Part shown: positions 42,764 through 52,977 of the stretch, piece by piece | How the letters are laid out: each line of letters opens with the position of its first letter | Position numbering within the stretch: position 1 is the stretch's first letter | Source: Chloroflexota bacterium | GTDB lineage: Bacteria; Chloroflexota; UBA11872; UBA12225; JAJDUF01 | NCBI GenBank assembly: GCA_022826725.1 | Contig: JAJDUF010000013.1 | Span: 124,001 to 188,000 of the forward strand | DNA length: 64,000 bases | Reading direction: 5' to 3' | Position numbers and translations under genes: made by a program | Notes under the pieces: model-generated | What the model was told of the DNA's origin: nothing | The model's input: the letters and a program-made list of their open reading frames with translations, nothing else | Database searches by the model: none

Positions 42764-44509
42764 ATGGATGACTCGGATCCGCACACGACACGGCTCCTGG
42801 CCGACCGCTACGAGCTAGCAGAACAGATCGGCGCCGGGCGTATTACGGCGGTCTTCCGGGCGACTGACCGCACCGAGCGGCGCACCGTCGCGGTCAAGCT
42901 CCTTCATCGCCACCTCGCCGACGACGATACGGCGCGTACACGCTTCCGACAGCAAGCCGAACGCGCCTCGCGGCTCGCCCAAGACCACCTCATCTCGATC
43001 TACGACCTCGGTGAAGACCAAGGCTACCCCTACCTCGTCGAGGAGTTCCTGCCCGGCGGGAGCCTCGGCCAATACATCGCGCGCGCGGCGCCCCGGCCGC
43101 TCGATGAGGCGCTGAACCTGACCCACGACATCGCCACCGGCGTAGGCCACGCTCATGGTCAAGGCCTGATACATGGCGATCTCAGTCCGAGCGACATCCT
43201 GTTCACAACCGATCACCGGCCCAAGGTGGGCGACTTCGGTCTCGCCTTCGCTGCCGCCGGGGATCAAGGCCCGCTTGATGCAGCCGGCGCCCGCCCCTCG
43301 GCATATCTGGCCCCGGAGCAGTTGGCCGGCCAGCCGGCCACACCGGAGTCCGATGTCTATGCGCTCGGCGCCATCCTGTACACGCTGCTCACCGGCCGCT
43401 CGCCGCCCCGAACCGATCCGGTGTGGGATTTCCCCACTGAGGTCCCGCCCGATATCCGGCACTTGGTGTTCAGCGCCGTCGCGGCGGACCTAAACATCCG
43501 CTACGTAGACGGGATGGACTTGGCCAAGGCCATCGCCGAGGAACGCGAGCGGCTACACGCTGAACCGCAATACGACGACCCGTTGATACCACACCCGGTG
43601 CCGGAGGAAGACTACCGGCCACCGGAGCAAGTTCCGCAACCGGCGGTACTGCCGGATCGCGGCAGTTCCGGCGGGAGTGGGGCGCCGGGCATCGTGGTCC
43701 TCGCGTTGGTCTTCATCGCGTTCATCATCGTCTTGGCCAGCGTAGGGCTGTCGTTCCTCGGCTCACTCGACCCGACCTCCATCACTTCGGATCCCTTCGA
43801 GCGGCCCACACCCGCTTTTCCGACGATCGCAGCACCGACGGCCACCCCGCTCGTCCAGCCCTCACCGGCTCCCTCGCCAACGCCGCCGCTCACCGGCAAC
43901 GAAGCGATCGTGCCGCAACTGGTCGGGGTAAATCTCGAGCAGGCGGAGCCGTGGCTGAAGGAGCTTAAACTGCCCTACAAGATCGAGGAAGAGCATTCCG
44001 ATCAATACGAAGCCGGTGAGATCATCAGCCAGTTCCCGCTCGCTTTGCAGCCGTTACGCTCCGGTGAGCAGGTCGAGCTGACCGTCAGCCTGGGACCGAG
44101 CGAGCGCGAAGTGCCCGCGGTCGTCGGCCTGCCGGTTGAGGAGGCCACCAAAGCGTTAGCTGCTGTGAACCTCAGAGTAGTGACCGAGCAAGCGTTCAGC
44201 GAGACCGCGCCGCCCGGCGTAGTGCTCACCCAGTTCCCGGAAGCGGGCACCAAGGTGCCCGCGGGAGCAACCGTGCGGCTCTTCGTCAATCCTGAGTCGC
44301 AGCCGGCCACTATTCCCAACCTCGTCGGTCAGAACTTCCAAGAGGCCGGTGCGGTGTTGGGTCGCCTGGGCTTAGGCGTCCAATTCGTAAACCAGCCGGA
44401 CAACACCCGTCCGCCCGGCACCGTCATCTCGCAGTTCCCCCCCGGCGGCTCACCGCTCCAGCCCGGCACGACGGTCACGCTGGCCGTCGCCGCCCCGTCC
44501 GGCCAGTAG
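42764..44509 (+). CDS. PASTA-domain serine/threonine kinase with degenerate catalytic loop
   Basis: A 581-residue membrane protein of the PknB/PrkC type. Residues 14-270 are the kinase domain, about 306-331 a single transmembrane helix, then a Pro/Thr-rich linker and three PASTA domains (about 385-581) outside the cell. Retained residues are Lys45 (VAVKLL), Glu66, Asp139, the DFG at 157-159 and the APE at YLAPEQL. The catalytic loop reads HGDLSPSDI: Gly138 replaces Arg, Ser141 replaces the conserved Lys, and Asp144 replaces the Mg-binding Asn. Activity may be reduced or lost. PASTA domains usually bind peptidoglycan fragments or lipid II. It follows smc by 60 bases. Confidence 0.9.
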   Translation: MDDSDPHTTRLLADRYELAEQIGAGRITAVFRATDRTERRTVAVKLLHRHLADDDTARTRFRQQAERASRLAQDHLISIYDLGEDQGYPYLVEEFLPGGSLGQYIARAAPRPLDEALNLTHDIATGVGHAHGQGLIHGDLSPSDILFTTDHRPKVGDFGLAFAAAGDQGPLDAAGARPSAYLAPEQLAGQPATPESDVYALGAILYTLLTGRSPPRTDPVWDFPTEVPPDIRHLVFSAVAADLNIRYVDGMDLAKAIAEERERLHAEPQYDDPLIPHPVPEEDYRPPEQVPQPAVLPDRGSSGGSGAPGIVVLALVFIAFIIVLASVGLSFLGSLDPTSITSDPFERPTPAFPTIAAPTATPLVQPSPAPSPTPPLTGNEAIVPQLVGVNLEQAEPWLKELKLPYKIEEEHSDQYEAGEIISQFPLALQPLRSGEQVELTVSLGPSEREVPAVVGLPVEEATKALAAVNLRVVTEQAFSETAPPGVVLTQFPEAGTKVPAGATVRLFVNPESQPATIPNLVGQNFQEAGAVLGRLGLGVQFVNQPDNTRPPGTVISQFPPGGSPLQPGTTVTLAVAAPSGQ

Positions 44510-44530
44510 GCCACGCTGCACCTCACGCCC

Positions 44531-45856
44531 TTATCTATTGACGGGAACGGGAATCGGCACAGTAGTCGGCGTCGGCGTTGCGGCAGCGGGCGTTGGCGCA
44601 GCAGCCGGCGGACGGAGCAGTTGCTGTGCCCGCGTCAAAGGCGGGTCCAATCCCTCGGTGCGGTCGTCGGCGGTCCGTGTGACCACTTCATCTGGTTCAA
44701 GACCGACACCTTGGATTTCGTGCCCATTCGGCGTGAGCCATCGAGCCATCGTTATCCGTACCGCCGATCCGTCCGTCAAATCATGCTCAACCTGCACGGT
44801 CCCCTTGCCGAAGGTCTTCTCACCTATCAAGATTGCCCGGTCATGGTCGGCGAGCGCTCCGGCAACGATTTCGGCTCCACTTGCACTGCCGTTGTTTATG
44901 AGGACGACCAGCGGCATATCCAGGAGGGGTCCATCACGCCGCGTTCTGTGCAGTTGCTGCTCGCCACTACCAAGCTGCTCAACCAGGACGACCGTGTCGG
45001 CCGGCAAGAATTGGCTGACCACCGCTGCCGACGAACTGAGGTAGCCGCCGGGATTGTCGCGGAGATCGAGGACGATCCCGCTGACGCCCTCGCCTTCGAC
45101 CCGACGCAGTGCGGCGGCGAACTGACGCGGCGTGGTCGCGGCAAACGTCCGGATCTTGATGACTGCCAGGTCGTCACCGACGTACCGAGTGGTGACGGAC
45201 TCCACGGTCAGCCGCTGGCGGGTAACGTTGAACTCGAGAATCTCTGCCTGAAGAAGGCCGGGCCGAGAAATCGTTAGCCGAATGCTAGTGTCGGCCGGTC
45301 CGCGGATCAGCGTCGCCACCTCGGCCATGCTCAATCCGGTGATTTCGCGTCCGTCAACACTCAGCAAGACGTCTCCCGATTGCAGGCCAGCCGCCGCGGC
45401 GGGCGATCCCTCGAATACCGTGATGATCGTAATGAGCCCATCCTTCAGGTCAATGGCAGTGCCAATGCCCTCATAGCTGCCCTCGAGCGTGGCCTGTTGC
45501 AGTTTGTGCGTCGCCGGGTCGAAGAACACGGAGTAGGGATCGTCGAGTGACTCCAGCATGCCTCGAATGGCGCCGTACAGCAGTTGCGTTTGATCAACCG
45601 GCCCAGAGACGAATTCCTGTTGGATTAGGTTCCAGACCTGCCAGAAGGCACCAAACTGCTCGGCAATACCGTCCGGTGGCTGGGTGAGGGCATCGCGCGG
45701 ATCGGGAGTTGGCGTGACCGTGCTCGGCGGCCCTACCTGTGCCTCTGCCGCCTCTTGGCTTCCGATGAAGTAGCCGGCACCAAAGGCCAGGGCTACCACC
45801 AGCCCGGCGGCGAACGTGCTCAACAACCCGCGGCGTAGGCCCATGATTAGGACCAT
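44531..45856 (-). CDS. ctpA: C-terminal processing peptidase, S41 family
   Basis: A secreted or membrane-anchored serine protease, about 441 residues from ATG 45856. The N-terminal hydrophobic segment LLSTFAAGLVVALAFGAGYF anchors or exports it. A PDZ domain occupies roughly residues 140-220 (GTAIDLKDGLITII, GLQSGDVLLSVDG). The catalytic core has NNGSASGAEI with the nucleophile Ser and GEKTFGKGTVQ with the general-base Lys. A Pro/Thr/Ala-rich tail ends the protein. A second ATG at 45844 is equally possible. It converges with the PASTA kinase gene, leaving 21 bases between stops. Confidence 0.92.
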   Translation of the reverse strand: MVLIMGLRRGLLSTFAAGLVVALAFGAGYFIGSQEAAEAQVGPPSTVTPTPDPRDALTQPPDGIAEQFGAFWQVWNLIQQEFVSGPVDQTQLLYGAIRGMLESLDDPYSVFFDPATHKLQQATLEGSYEGIGTAIDLKDGLITIITVFEGSPAAAAGLQSGDVLLSVDGREITGLSMAEVATLIRGPADTSIRLTISRPGLLQAEILEFNVTRQRLTVESVTTRYVGDDLAVIKIRTFAATTPRQFAAALRRVEGEGVSGIVLDLRDNPGGYLSSSAAVVSQFLPADTVVLVEQLGSGEQQLHRTRRDGPLLDMPLVVLINNGSASGAEIVAGALADHDRAILIGEKTFGKGTVQVEHDLTDGSAVRITMARWLTPNGHEIQGVGLEPDEVVTRTADDRTEGLDPPLTRAQQLLRPPAAAPTPAAATPTPTTVPIPVPVNR

Positions 45857-45920
45857 AACACGGAGCGGAGGCGAGCGGGCAGTTGAGCACCGCTGAGGTA
45901 GCACGGGCAGCCCCAACCGT

Positions 45921-45947
45921 CACTCCAGCGAAAGCCGGAATCCAGGG
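45921..45947 (-). repeat. REP-like palindrome, family A variant
   Basis: ACTCCAGCGAAAGCCGGAAT followed by CCAGGG is an inverse, diverged copy of the family A unit seen at 37118 and 50123. Confidence 0.6.
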
Positions 45948-45998
45948 ACGTGCCTCCGCTGCGGCTGGGAGACGTGGCTTGCGGCGCCATGCCGGGGG

Positions 45999-46421
45999 TT
46001 ATTGCGTGAGGAACATGGCCACGAGCGCGGTGATGAGCGCGGCCATGATCGTCACCCACGCGCCGACCGTCACCACAATCAGCACGCTGTAGCGGTTACC
46101 CATCTCATTGAATCTGCTGTTTATCTCCGCAAACCGGTTATCCAGCCGGTTATTCATCTCCTCGAACCGGCCGTCTACCGCTGCAAACCGGCTATCCAGC
46201 CGGTTATTCATCTCCTCAAACCGGCTGTCTACCGCTGCAAACCGGCTATCCATCTCACCACGCAGACCATTGATGGCCTGATGTATCTCACCGCGCAATC
46301 CCACTATGGCCTGGTTGGTCTCGTCGAGCCGGCTGTTCATATCGTCGAGGCGATGGTCCAGTTGCTCGCTGATGACTTCCAACCGGTTGAGCCGCTCCTG
46401 CTCGATGTTCTCGACGACCAT
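45999..46421 (-). CDS. Small coiled-coil protein with C-terminal membrane helix
   Basis: A 140-residue protein with no recognised family signature beyond its architecture. Residues 5-110 are a regular coiled coil built from an 18-residue unit of the type DSRFAAVDSRFEEMNNRL. The C-terminal 30 residues (LIVVTVGAWVTIMAALITAL) form one transmembrane helix. It resembles small tail-anchored coiled-coil proteins such as the DUF1640 type. A GTG at 46430 is an alternative start. It lies between metK and ctpA on the same strand, with 65- and 142-base gaps. Its function is unknown; membrane-tethered scaffold is a guess. Confidence 0.7.
   Translation of the reverse strand: MVVENIEQERLNRLEVISEQLDHRLDDMNSRLDETNQAIVGLRGEIHQAINGLRGEMDSRFAAVDSRFEEMNNRLDSRFAAVDGRFEEMNNRLDNRFAEINSRFNEMGNRYSVLIVVTVGAWVTIMAALITALVAMFLTQ
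46139..46246. repeat. Two tandem copies of a 54-bp coding repeat
   Basis: Units 46139-46192 and 46193-46246 differ at only a few positions and encode 18-residue coiled-coil units. A partial third copy follows. Such near-identity implies recent duplication and possible length variation between strains. Confidence 0.85.
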
Positions 46422-46486
46422 GACACTCACTCACCCGTTGCCCGTGTCACTGCTTCCTAGTAGCCTAGCTCTTCGAAGTATAGCGG

Positions 46487-47698
46487 TTATCGAACACCGG
46501 CATCCATCCGGAGGTTCTCGGCCTTGTCGGTCTCTTCCCAGGGCGCATCAAGGTCGTCCCGCCCGAAGTGGCCGTAGGCTGCCGTCGGCTCGTAGATCGG
46601 CCGCCGCAGCCGCAGATCGCGGATGATCGCGCCCGGTCGCAGGTCGAAATGCCGCCTGATGAGGTCAACGATCCGCTCATCCGCGACGGCGCCCGTGCCG
46701 AAAGTCTCGACCATGATAGAGAGCGGGTCCGCCACCCCGATGGCGTAGGCTAGTTGCAGTTCGAACCGGTCAGCCAGCCCGGCGGCGACGATATTCTTCG
46801 CCACGTACCGCGCAGCATAGGCCGCCGAGCGGTCCACTTTCGTCGGGTCCTTGCCGGAGAACGCGCCGCCACCGTGGCGCGCCATGCCCCCATACGTGTC
46901 CACGATGATCTTGCGCCCCGTGAGGCCACAGTCGCCCCGCGGCCCGCCGATCACAAAGCTGCCGGTAGGATTGACGTGAACGGTCGGCTCCGGTGTCTGC
47001 CACCAGGCGCCCAGCACGGGCCTGATGACCTGCTCGATGACCCCCTCGCGGATCGTCGCCTGACTTGTGGCCTCGTCGTGCTGCGTGGAAACAACGACCG
47101 TGACCACTCGCGCCGGCCGGCCGCGCCGATACTCCACCGTCACCTGCGACTTCCCGTCGGGGCCCAGAAATGGCAACTCGCCGCTTTTGCGTACTGCGGC
47201 GAGCTGGCGGCAGAGCCGATGGGACAAGGCTATCGGCACCGGCATCATCTCCGGTGTCTCGGTACAGGCAAAGCCGATCATCATGCCCTGGTCCCCGGCG
47301 CCAACCTCGGTCTCGTCGGTGCCGCGGGTCTCCAGCGCGTCGTCCACACCTTGCGCGATGTCCGCCGACTGCCCCGTCATACGCACGGCAATGGTGGCCG
47401 CGTCGCTCGTTCCGTATTTGCGGTCGGTGTAGCCGATGCGCCGCAAGGTATTGCGGACCAGGTCATGCACCACCTCGTCGGACGGCAGCGGCGTTGCCTC
47501 GCCGCAGACGGCGATCCAGTCGTGCTCATCATCGGACTTGGCCACGGCCTCGCAGGCGACACGCGCATGTGAGTTCTGCCCGATGGACCAATCCAGTACG
47601 GCATCCGATATCTGATCGCACAGCTTATCGGGATGCCCTTCCGTGACCGACTCCGACGTAAATAGCAACTGCTCCGCCTGCATGAAGGTCGTGCTCAC
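46487..47698 (-). CDS. metK: S-adenosylmethionine synthetase
   Basis: The enzyme makes SAM from methionine and ATP. The protein is 403 residues with the signatures [12 protein letters not shown] (about residue 134) and [34 protein letters not shown] opens the first domain. The start is taken as GTG 47698, because GAGAGGAG ends 7 bases before it; a TTG at 47701 and an ATG at 47683 are alternatives. It is the last enzyme of the SAM-cycle block, 128 bases after ahcY with a family C repeat in the gap. Confidence 0.96.
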   Translation of the reverse strand: MSTTFMQAEQLLFTSESVTEGHPDKLCDQISDAVLDWSIGQNSHARVACEAVAKSDDEHDWIAVCGEATPLPSDEVVHDLVRNTLRRIGYTDRKYGTSDAATIAVRMTGQSADIAQGVDDALETRGTDETEVGAGDQGMMIGFACTETPEMMPVPIALSHRLCRQLAAVRKSGELPFLGPDGKSQVTVEYRRGRPARVVTVVVSTQHDEATSQATIREGVIEQVIRPVLGAWWQTPEPTVHVNPTGSFVIGGPRGDCGLTGRKIIVDTYGGMARHGGGAFSGKDPTKVDRSAAYAARYVAKNIVAAGLADRFELQLAYAIGVADPLSIMVETFGTGAVADERIVDLIRRHFDLRPGAIIRDLRLRRPIYEPTAAYGHFGRDDLDAPWEETDKAENLRMDAGVR

Positions 47699-47740
47699 CA
47701 ACCGTCTCCTCTCTGCAATGGATCAATGTCTACCTGCGCC

Positions 47741-47818
47741 CCCCTATGGCCCCCCCGCTCCGCAGGGGGACGGGCAGTTCCCTCCCCCGTCGCAACAGGG
47801 AAGGTTAGGGAGGGGGCC
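47741..47818 (-). repeat. Compound palindromic repeat, family C, inverse orientation
   Basis: CCCCCCTATGGCCCCCCCGC, then CAGGGGGACGGGCAGTTCCC and TCCCCCGTCGCAACAGGGAA. It is the reverse complement of the arrangement at 61844 and 62954. Confidence 0.8.
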
Positions 47819-47826
47819 TGCCGGCC

Positions 47827-49131
<1,305 letters not shown>

Positions 49132-49169
49132 TCACCCAGCACTCTAACGGATGATGCGATCGGTCGTCG

Positions 49170-50186
49170 TCATTCATCGAAATGGGTCAGTCGCTTGAAC
49201 CCACGAAAGCGTGCCCGTACCTGCTCCGGCGTCAGCTCGACGAGGGCCTCGACGCTGAACTGCTCTACCGCAAACGAGGCCACGACGCTGGCGTGGACCA
49301 ACGCGCGTCGAATGCTGGCCATGCTCGGATGCCGCGCCAGCGCCGCACCATCCATTTCCGGCAGCGCCATATCCACACTGGCGAGATACCCGAGAAACCC
49401 GCCGGCAAAGGAGTCACCGGCGCCGGTCGGGTCACGCGGGTCTTCGAGCGGATAGCCCGGCAGGAAGAAGTAGCCCCCGTCACTGGCTAGGATAGCGCCA
49501 TACTCGCCACGCTTGACGATGACGATGCGCGGTCCCAGGTCACGGATGGCGCGCGCCGCCTTGAACACGCTGTACTCGCCCGTGTATTCGCGCGCCTCCT
49601 CGTCGTTGACCAGCACCACGTCCACGCGGCGCAGCACGTCCGTCAAGGCATCGCGGCTGTGCTCGATCCACAGGTTCATCGTATCGAGCATCGTCAGCCG
49701 CGGCTGCCGGGCCTGATCCAGCGCCTGCGCCTGAAGCGCCGGATCAACGTTGGCCAAGAAGACATAGGGCGCCGCCCGTTCGGCTTCCTTGAGCACCGGC
49801 TTGAACTCGGTCAGTACGTTGAGATCGGTAAACAGCGTATCTCTGGTGTTGAGGTCGTAGCGGTACCGTCCCCCCCAGCGGAAGGTCTGCCCAGGAAGCC
49901 GCGCCACGCTCGTGAGGTCAATCCGGCGCCGGGTCAGTAGCTCCTGATAGCCAGCGGGAAAGTCCTCGCCGACGACGCTGACGATACTGACGGACGAATA
50001 GAGCGAGGCGGCGAGCGCGAAATAGGAGGCGGACCCGCCCAGAGCCGCCTCGACCTTGCCGAACGGTGTTTCGACCGTGTCCAGCCCAATCGTGCCCGTG
50101 ACGACGATACGGGGAGACTGTAGATTCCCGCTTTCGCGGGAATGACGGTCGGGAGCACGACGGTCGGGAGGCTGATCGGCAGTCAT
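49170..50186 (-). CDS. PfkB-family kinase, candidate adenosine or ribose kinase
   Basis: A 338-residue ribokinase-fold enzyme. The C-terminal signature DPTGAGDSFAGGFLG contains the catalytic Asp. GGSASYFALAASL lies at the substrate side. The start codon overlaps the mtnP stop (ATGA), fixing the start. As a result a family A palindrome (50123-50146) is translated as PDRHSRESGNLQS near the N-terminus, ahead of the true domain start IVVTGTIG. Its position between mtnP and ahcY suggests that it phosphorylates adenosine or a ribose derivative from SAM by-products. Substrate assignment is inference. Confidence 0.85.
   Translation of the reverse strand: MTADQPPDRRAPDRHSRESGNLQSPRIVVTGTIGLDTVETPFGKVEAALGGSASYFALAASLYSSVSIVSVVGEDFPAGYQELLTRRRIDLTSVARLPGQTFRWGGRYRYDLNTRDTLFTDLNVLTEFKPVLKEAERAAPYVFLANVDPALQAQALDQARQPRLTMLDTMNLWIEHSRDALTDVLRRVDVVLVNDEEAREYTGEYSVFKAARAIRDLGPRIVIVKRGEYGAILASDGGYFFLPGYPLEDPRDPTGAGDSFAGGFLGYLASVDMALPEMDGAALARHPSMASIRRALVHASVVASFAVEQFSVEALVELTPEQVRARFRGFKRLTHFDE
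50123..50146 (-). repeat. REP-like palindrome, family A, inside a coding N-terminus
   Basis: GATTCCCGC-TTTC-GCGGGAATGAC, identical in core to 37118-37142. It lies within the first 30 codons of the PfkB-type gene on the minus strand. Confidence 0.9.
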
Positions 50187-51058
50187 GGGAGATACTTGCC
50201 AACGAGCAGATTGAGACGCTGGCGCGTTTCGGCCGGGATGTTACCCGGCTGCGTGATGATGGCGTCGCGCAGCGCCGTCGGGCAGAGGCACGAGCGCTCG
50301 ATGGGTAGGGCGTCTACGGTCCGCCGCACGACCTGCTTGCTCGTCTCGACGTTCTTCAGCAGATTGGCTACGACCATCTCGACCGTCACCGGCTCCTCCG
50401 ACTCGTGCCAGACGTCGTAGTCGGTCGAGAGAGCCAAGGTGGCATAGCACAGCTCCGCTTCACGGGCCAGCTTGGCTTCCGGAATCGCCGTCATGCCGAT
50501 CACGTCCACGCCCCATTGGCGGTAAATGCGCGATTCGGCCTTCGTAGAGAACTGCGGCCCCTCGATACACACATAGGTGCCGCCGGCATGGACACGGCCA
50601 CCCACCTCACGCGCCGCCGCCAAGAGTGCCTGGGACAGCAGCGGACAGAACGGCTCTGCAAAGCCAACGTGGACGACGAGGCCGTTGCCGAAGAACGTGG
50701 AGGGGCGGCTCTTGGTGCGGTCGAAGAGCTGGTCGGGTACGACCAGATCGAGCGGGCGGATTTCCTCGCGCATACTGCCCACGGCGCCGACCGAGATCAC
50801 CCACTGCACACCGAGCTGCTTCAGCGCGTGGATGTTCGCCCGCACCGGCAGCTCGGAGGGCATGATGGAGTGCCCGCGACCATGACGAGGCAGGAACGCC
50901 ACGCCCATACCGCCCAGTTGTCCTACGGTCAGCGCGTCGCTCGGAGACCCGAACGGCGTCTCGACGACGACCTCCTGCCGGTCGGTAAAGCCGGCCAGCT
51001 CATAGAAGCCGCTGCCCCCGATCACTCCGACGTGCGCTTGCGGCAATGCTGCCGTCAT
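50183..51058 (-). CDS. mtnP: 5'-Methylthioadenosine phosphorylase (MTAP)
   Basis: The enzyme phosphorolyses methylthioadenosine to adenine and 5-methylthioribose-1-phosphate. The 291-residue protein has GVIGGSGFYEL with the phosphate-binding Ser/Gly loop, LPRHGRGHSIMPSELPVRAN, GGTYVCIEGPQFSTKAES and VIGMTAIPEAKLARE. The NIHALKQLGVQWVISVGAVGS segment is typical of MTAPs. AGGAG lies 6 bases before ATG 51058. Purine nucleoside phosphorylase of the same family is the alternative. The adjacent mtnA, whose substrate it makes, supports MTAP. Confidence 0.93.
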   Translation of the reverse strand: MTAALPQAHVGVIGGSGFYELAGFTDRQEVVVETPFGSPSDALTVGQLGGMGVAFLPRHGRGHSIMPSELPVRANIHALKQLGVQWVISVGAVGSMREEIRPLDLVVPDQLFDRTKSRPSTFFGNGLVVHVGFAEPFCPLLSQALLAAAREVGGRVHAGGTYVCIEGPQFSTKAESRIYRQWGVDVIGMTAIPEAKLAREAELCYATLALSTDYDVWHESEEPVTVEMVVANLLKNVETSKQVVRRTVDALPIERSCLCPTALRDAIITQPGNIPAETRQRLNLLVGKYLP

Positions 51059-51087
51059 GCTCGCTCCTGACCGCTTGATCTACGCCA

Positions 51088-51127
51088 CCTACCCCCCGGC
51101 CCCCTCCCTTCAGGGAAGGGGAGTCCA
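51088..51127 (-). repeat. Palindromic intergenic repeat, family B, inverse orientation
   Basis: CCTACCCCCCGGCCCCCTCC then CTTCAGGGAAGGGGAG. It occupies the 120-base gap between mtnP and mtnA. Confidence 0.75.
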
Positions 51128-51178
51128 CACGGCGACCGTTGGTCTCCTGGCGCGTCCGTTTGCCCAATCATCTGCCGT

Positions 51179-52249
51179 CTACGTGGCACTACCGGCCGTC
51201 GCCGCCGGGCGCACCGCGGCCAATGATGCAGCCAGTGGTGGGCGGAGCACGCCGGCCTCGGTGATGATCGCGCTGATGAGGGTATGCGGAGTCACGTCGA
51301 AGGCCGGATGGGCGGCGGCCATGCCGTCGGGCGCCAGCGGCGCCCCGCGCAAGTGGGTCACCTCGTCGGGATCACGCTCCTCAATCGGGATCGCCGCACC
51401 GTCCGGCACCTCCCAGTCCACGGTCGAGAGGGGCGCTCCGACGTAGAAGGGAATACCGTGGTGCGCGGCGAGCACGGCCAGCGCGTAGGTGCCGATCTTG
51501 TTCGCCACGTCACCATTCGCGGCAATGCGGTCGGCGCCGACGACGATCTTCTGAATATGTCCCTGGGACATGAAATGCGCCGCCATGTTGTCGGTAATCA
51601 GCGTCGAGTCAATACCGAGCTGCTGTAGCTCCCAGGCCGTGAGCCGCGCACCTTGCAGAAAGGGCCGCGTCTCGTCTACCCAGACGTGGATGTCACGTCC
51701 CGCTTCGTGCGCCGCGCGGACCACGCCCAAGGCCGTCCCGTAAGTCACCGCCGCCAACGCGCCTGCGTTGCAGTGCGTGAGCACGCCGTCGCCGTCCGTG
51801 AGGAGGGCTGCGCCGTGCCGGCCCATCGCGCGGCAGGTAGCCTCGTCTTCCGCCGCCAGTTGCTCGGCCGCAGCGGCCAGCCCGGCCGCCACGGCTGCAC
51901 CGCCCGCGCCACGTAGCTCCTCGGCCGTTGAGCGCATCCGTTCGAGGCCCCAGAACAGGTTCACCGCCGTTGGGCGCGTGACCCCCAACTCCCGGCAGGC
52001 GGCATCCACGGCCGTATGGACCGCCGCTTCACCGTCGGGGGACGCCAAATGCGCCGCCAGCGCCACCCCCATCGCTGCCGTCACGCCAATGGCCGGCGCA
52101 CCGCGCACCTGCATGGACTTGATGGCGTGAGCCACCTGCACCACGGTGCGACACTTGACGATGGCGAGTTGCGCCGGCAAAAGCGTCTGGTCAATGAGCC
52201 AGACGCTATCGCCGTGCCACTCGACGGTCTTGATCTCCGGTTTTCCCAT
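51179..52249 (-). CDS. mtnA: Methylthioribose-1-phosphate isomerase
   Basis: The enzyme converts methylthioribose-1-phosphate to methylthioribulose-1-phosphate in methionine salvage. The 356-residue protein has IKSMQVRGAPAIGVTAA, TAVNLFWGLERM, THCNAGALA with the catalytic Cys, and VGADRIAANGDVANKIGTY with the catalytic Asp. A GAGAGG site precedes ATG 52249. No mtnB, mtnC or mtnD homologue is in the window, so later salvage steps must be elsewhere or follow another route. Confidence 0.94.
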   Translation of the reverse strand: MGKPEIKTVEWHGDSVWLIDQTLLPAQLAIVKCRTVVQVAHAIKSMQVRGAPAIGVTAAMGVALAAHLASPDGEAAVHTAVDAACRELGVTRPTAVNLFWGLERMRSTAEELRGAGGAAVAAGLAAAAEQLAAEDEATCRAMGRHGAALLTDGDGVLTHCNAGALAAVTYGTALGVVRAAHEAGRDIHVWVDETRPFLQGARLTAWELQQLGIDSTLITDNMAAHFMSQGHIQKIVVGADRIAANGDVANKIGTYALAVLAAHHGIPFYVGAPLSTVDWEVPDGAAIPIEERDPDEVTHLRGAPLAPDGMAAAHPAFDVTPHTLISAIITEAGVLRPPLAASLAAVRPAATAGSAT

Positions 52250-52300
52250 TGCTGGCGCCGCCTCTCCGCATGGGGCAGCGACCTCCCACGGTAAATAATA

Positions 52301-52819
52301 TCAGTAGTGGATGAGCGTATGGATCAGGTCCGCGTGGCGGCCGAGCTTCTGCCGGCCGTGCAGGAAGTCCAGTTCGATCACAACGGCGATCCCTGCGACG
52401 GTTGCCCCTAGCTCCTCGACCAATTGGACGGCAGCGGCTGCCGTGCCACCGGTGGCGAGGAGGTCGTCGAGGATGAGCACCCGCTGCCCCGGCTCCAACG
52501 CATCGAGGTGTAGCTCGACCTCGGCGGTGCCGTATTCCAGGTCATACGCCACTTGCAGGGTCTCGGCCGGGAGCTTACCGGCCTTCCGCACCGGCACAAA
52601 GCTGGCGTTGAGCTGGTAGGCAAGCGCACCGCCGAAGATAAACCCCCGCGATTCGATAGCGACGACGGCATCAATCCGCTGGTCACGGTAGCGTTCGGCG
52701 AACCGATCCACGACCTCGCGCAGGGCCGCCGGTTGCTGTAGCAGCGTAGTGATGTCCTTGAAGACGATGCCGGGCTGTGGGAAATCAGGCACGTCCCGAA
52801 TCAGACTGGCCAAATCCAT
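52301..52819 (-). CDS. apt: Adenine phosphoribosyltransferase
   Basis: The enzyme converts adenine and PRPP to AMP. The 172-residue protein begins DLASLIRDVPDFPQPGIVFK, the usual Apt start. It has AIESRGFIFGGALA, VPVRKAGKLPAET and the PRPP loop LILDDLLATGGTAAA. ATG 52819 has an AAAGGA site 10 bases upstream. The frame is open for almost 100 more codons upstream, but the extension has no resemblance to Apt. It opens the SAM-cycle block; adenine from MTAP is its natural substrate. Confidence 0.94.
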   Translation of the reverse strand: MDLASLIRDVPDFPQPGIVFKDITTLLQQPAALREVVDRFAERYRDQRIDAVVAIESRGFIFGGALAYQLNASFVPVRKAGKLPAETLQVAYDLEYGTAEVELHLDALEPGQRVLILDDLLATGGTAAAAVQLVEELGATVAGIAVVIELDFLHGRQKLGRHADLIHTLIHY

Positions 52820-52977
52820 GCCATCCGTATCCTTTCGGCGCAGGTAGGCGGCGCTCCTGAGTGTGCAGTACGATATGGCTTGCCTTGCGATAATACCGCA
52901 GGGGGATGGATGAGTCAGCAGAAGTCGGTCTCCACCCGCCTCGCTGACCGACACTGCCCGAGGGGGGCAGTGGGGCT

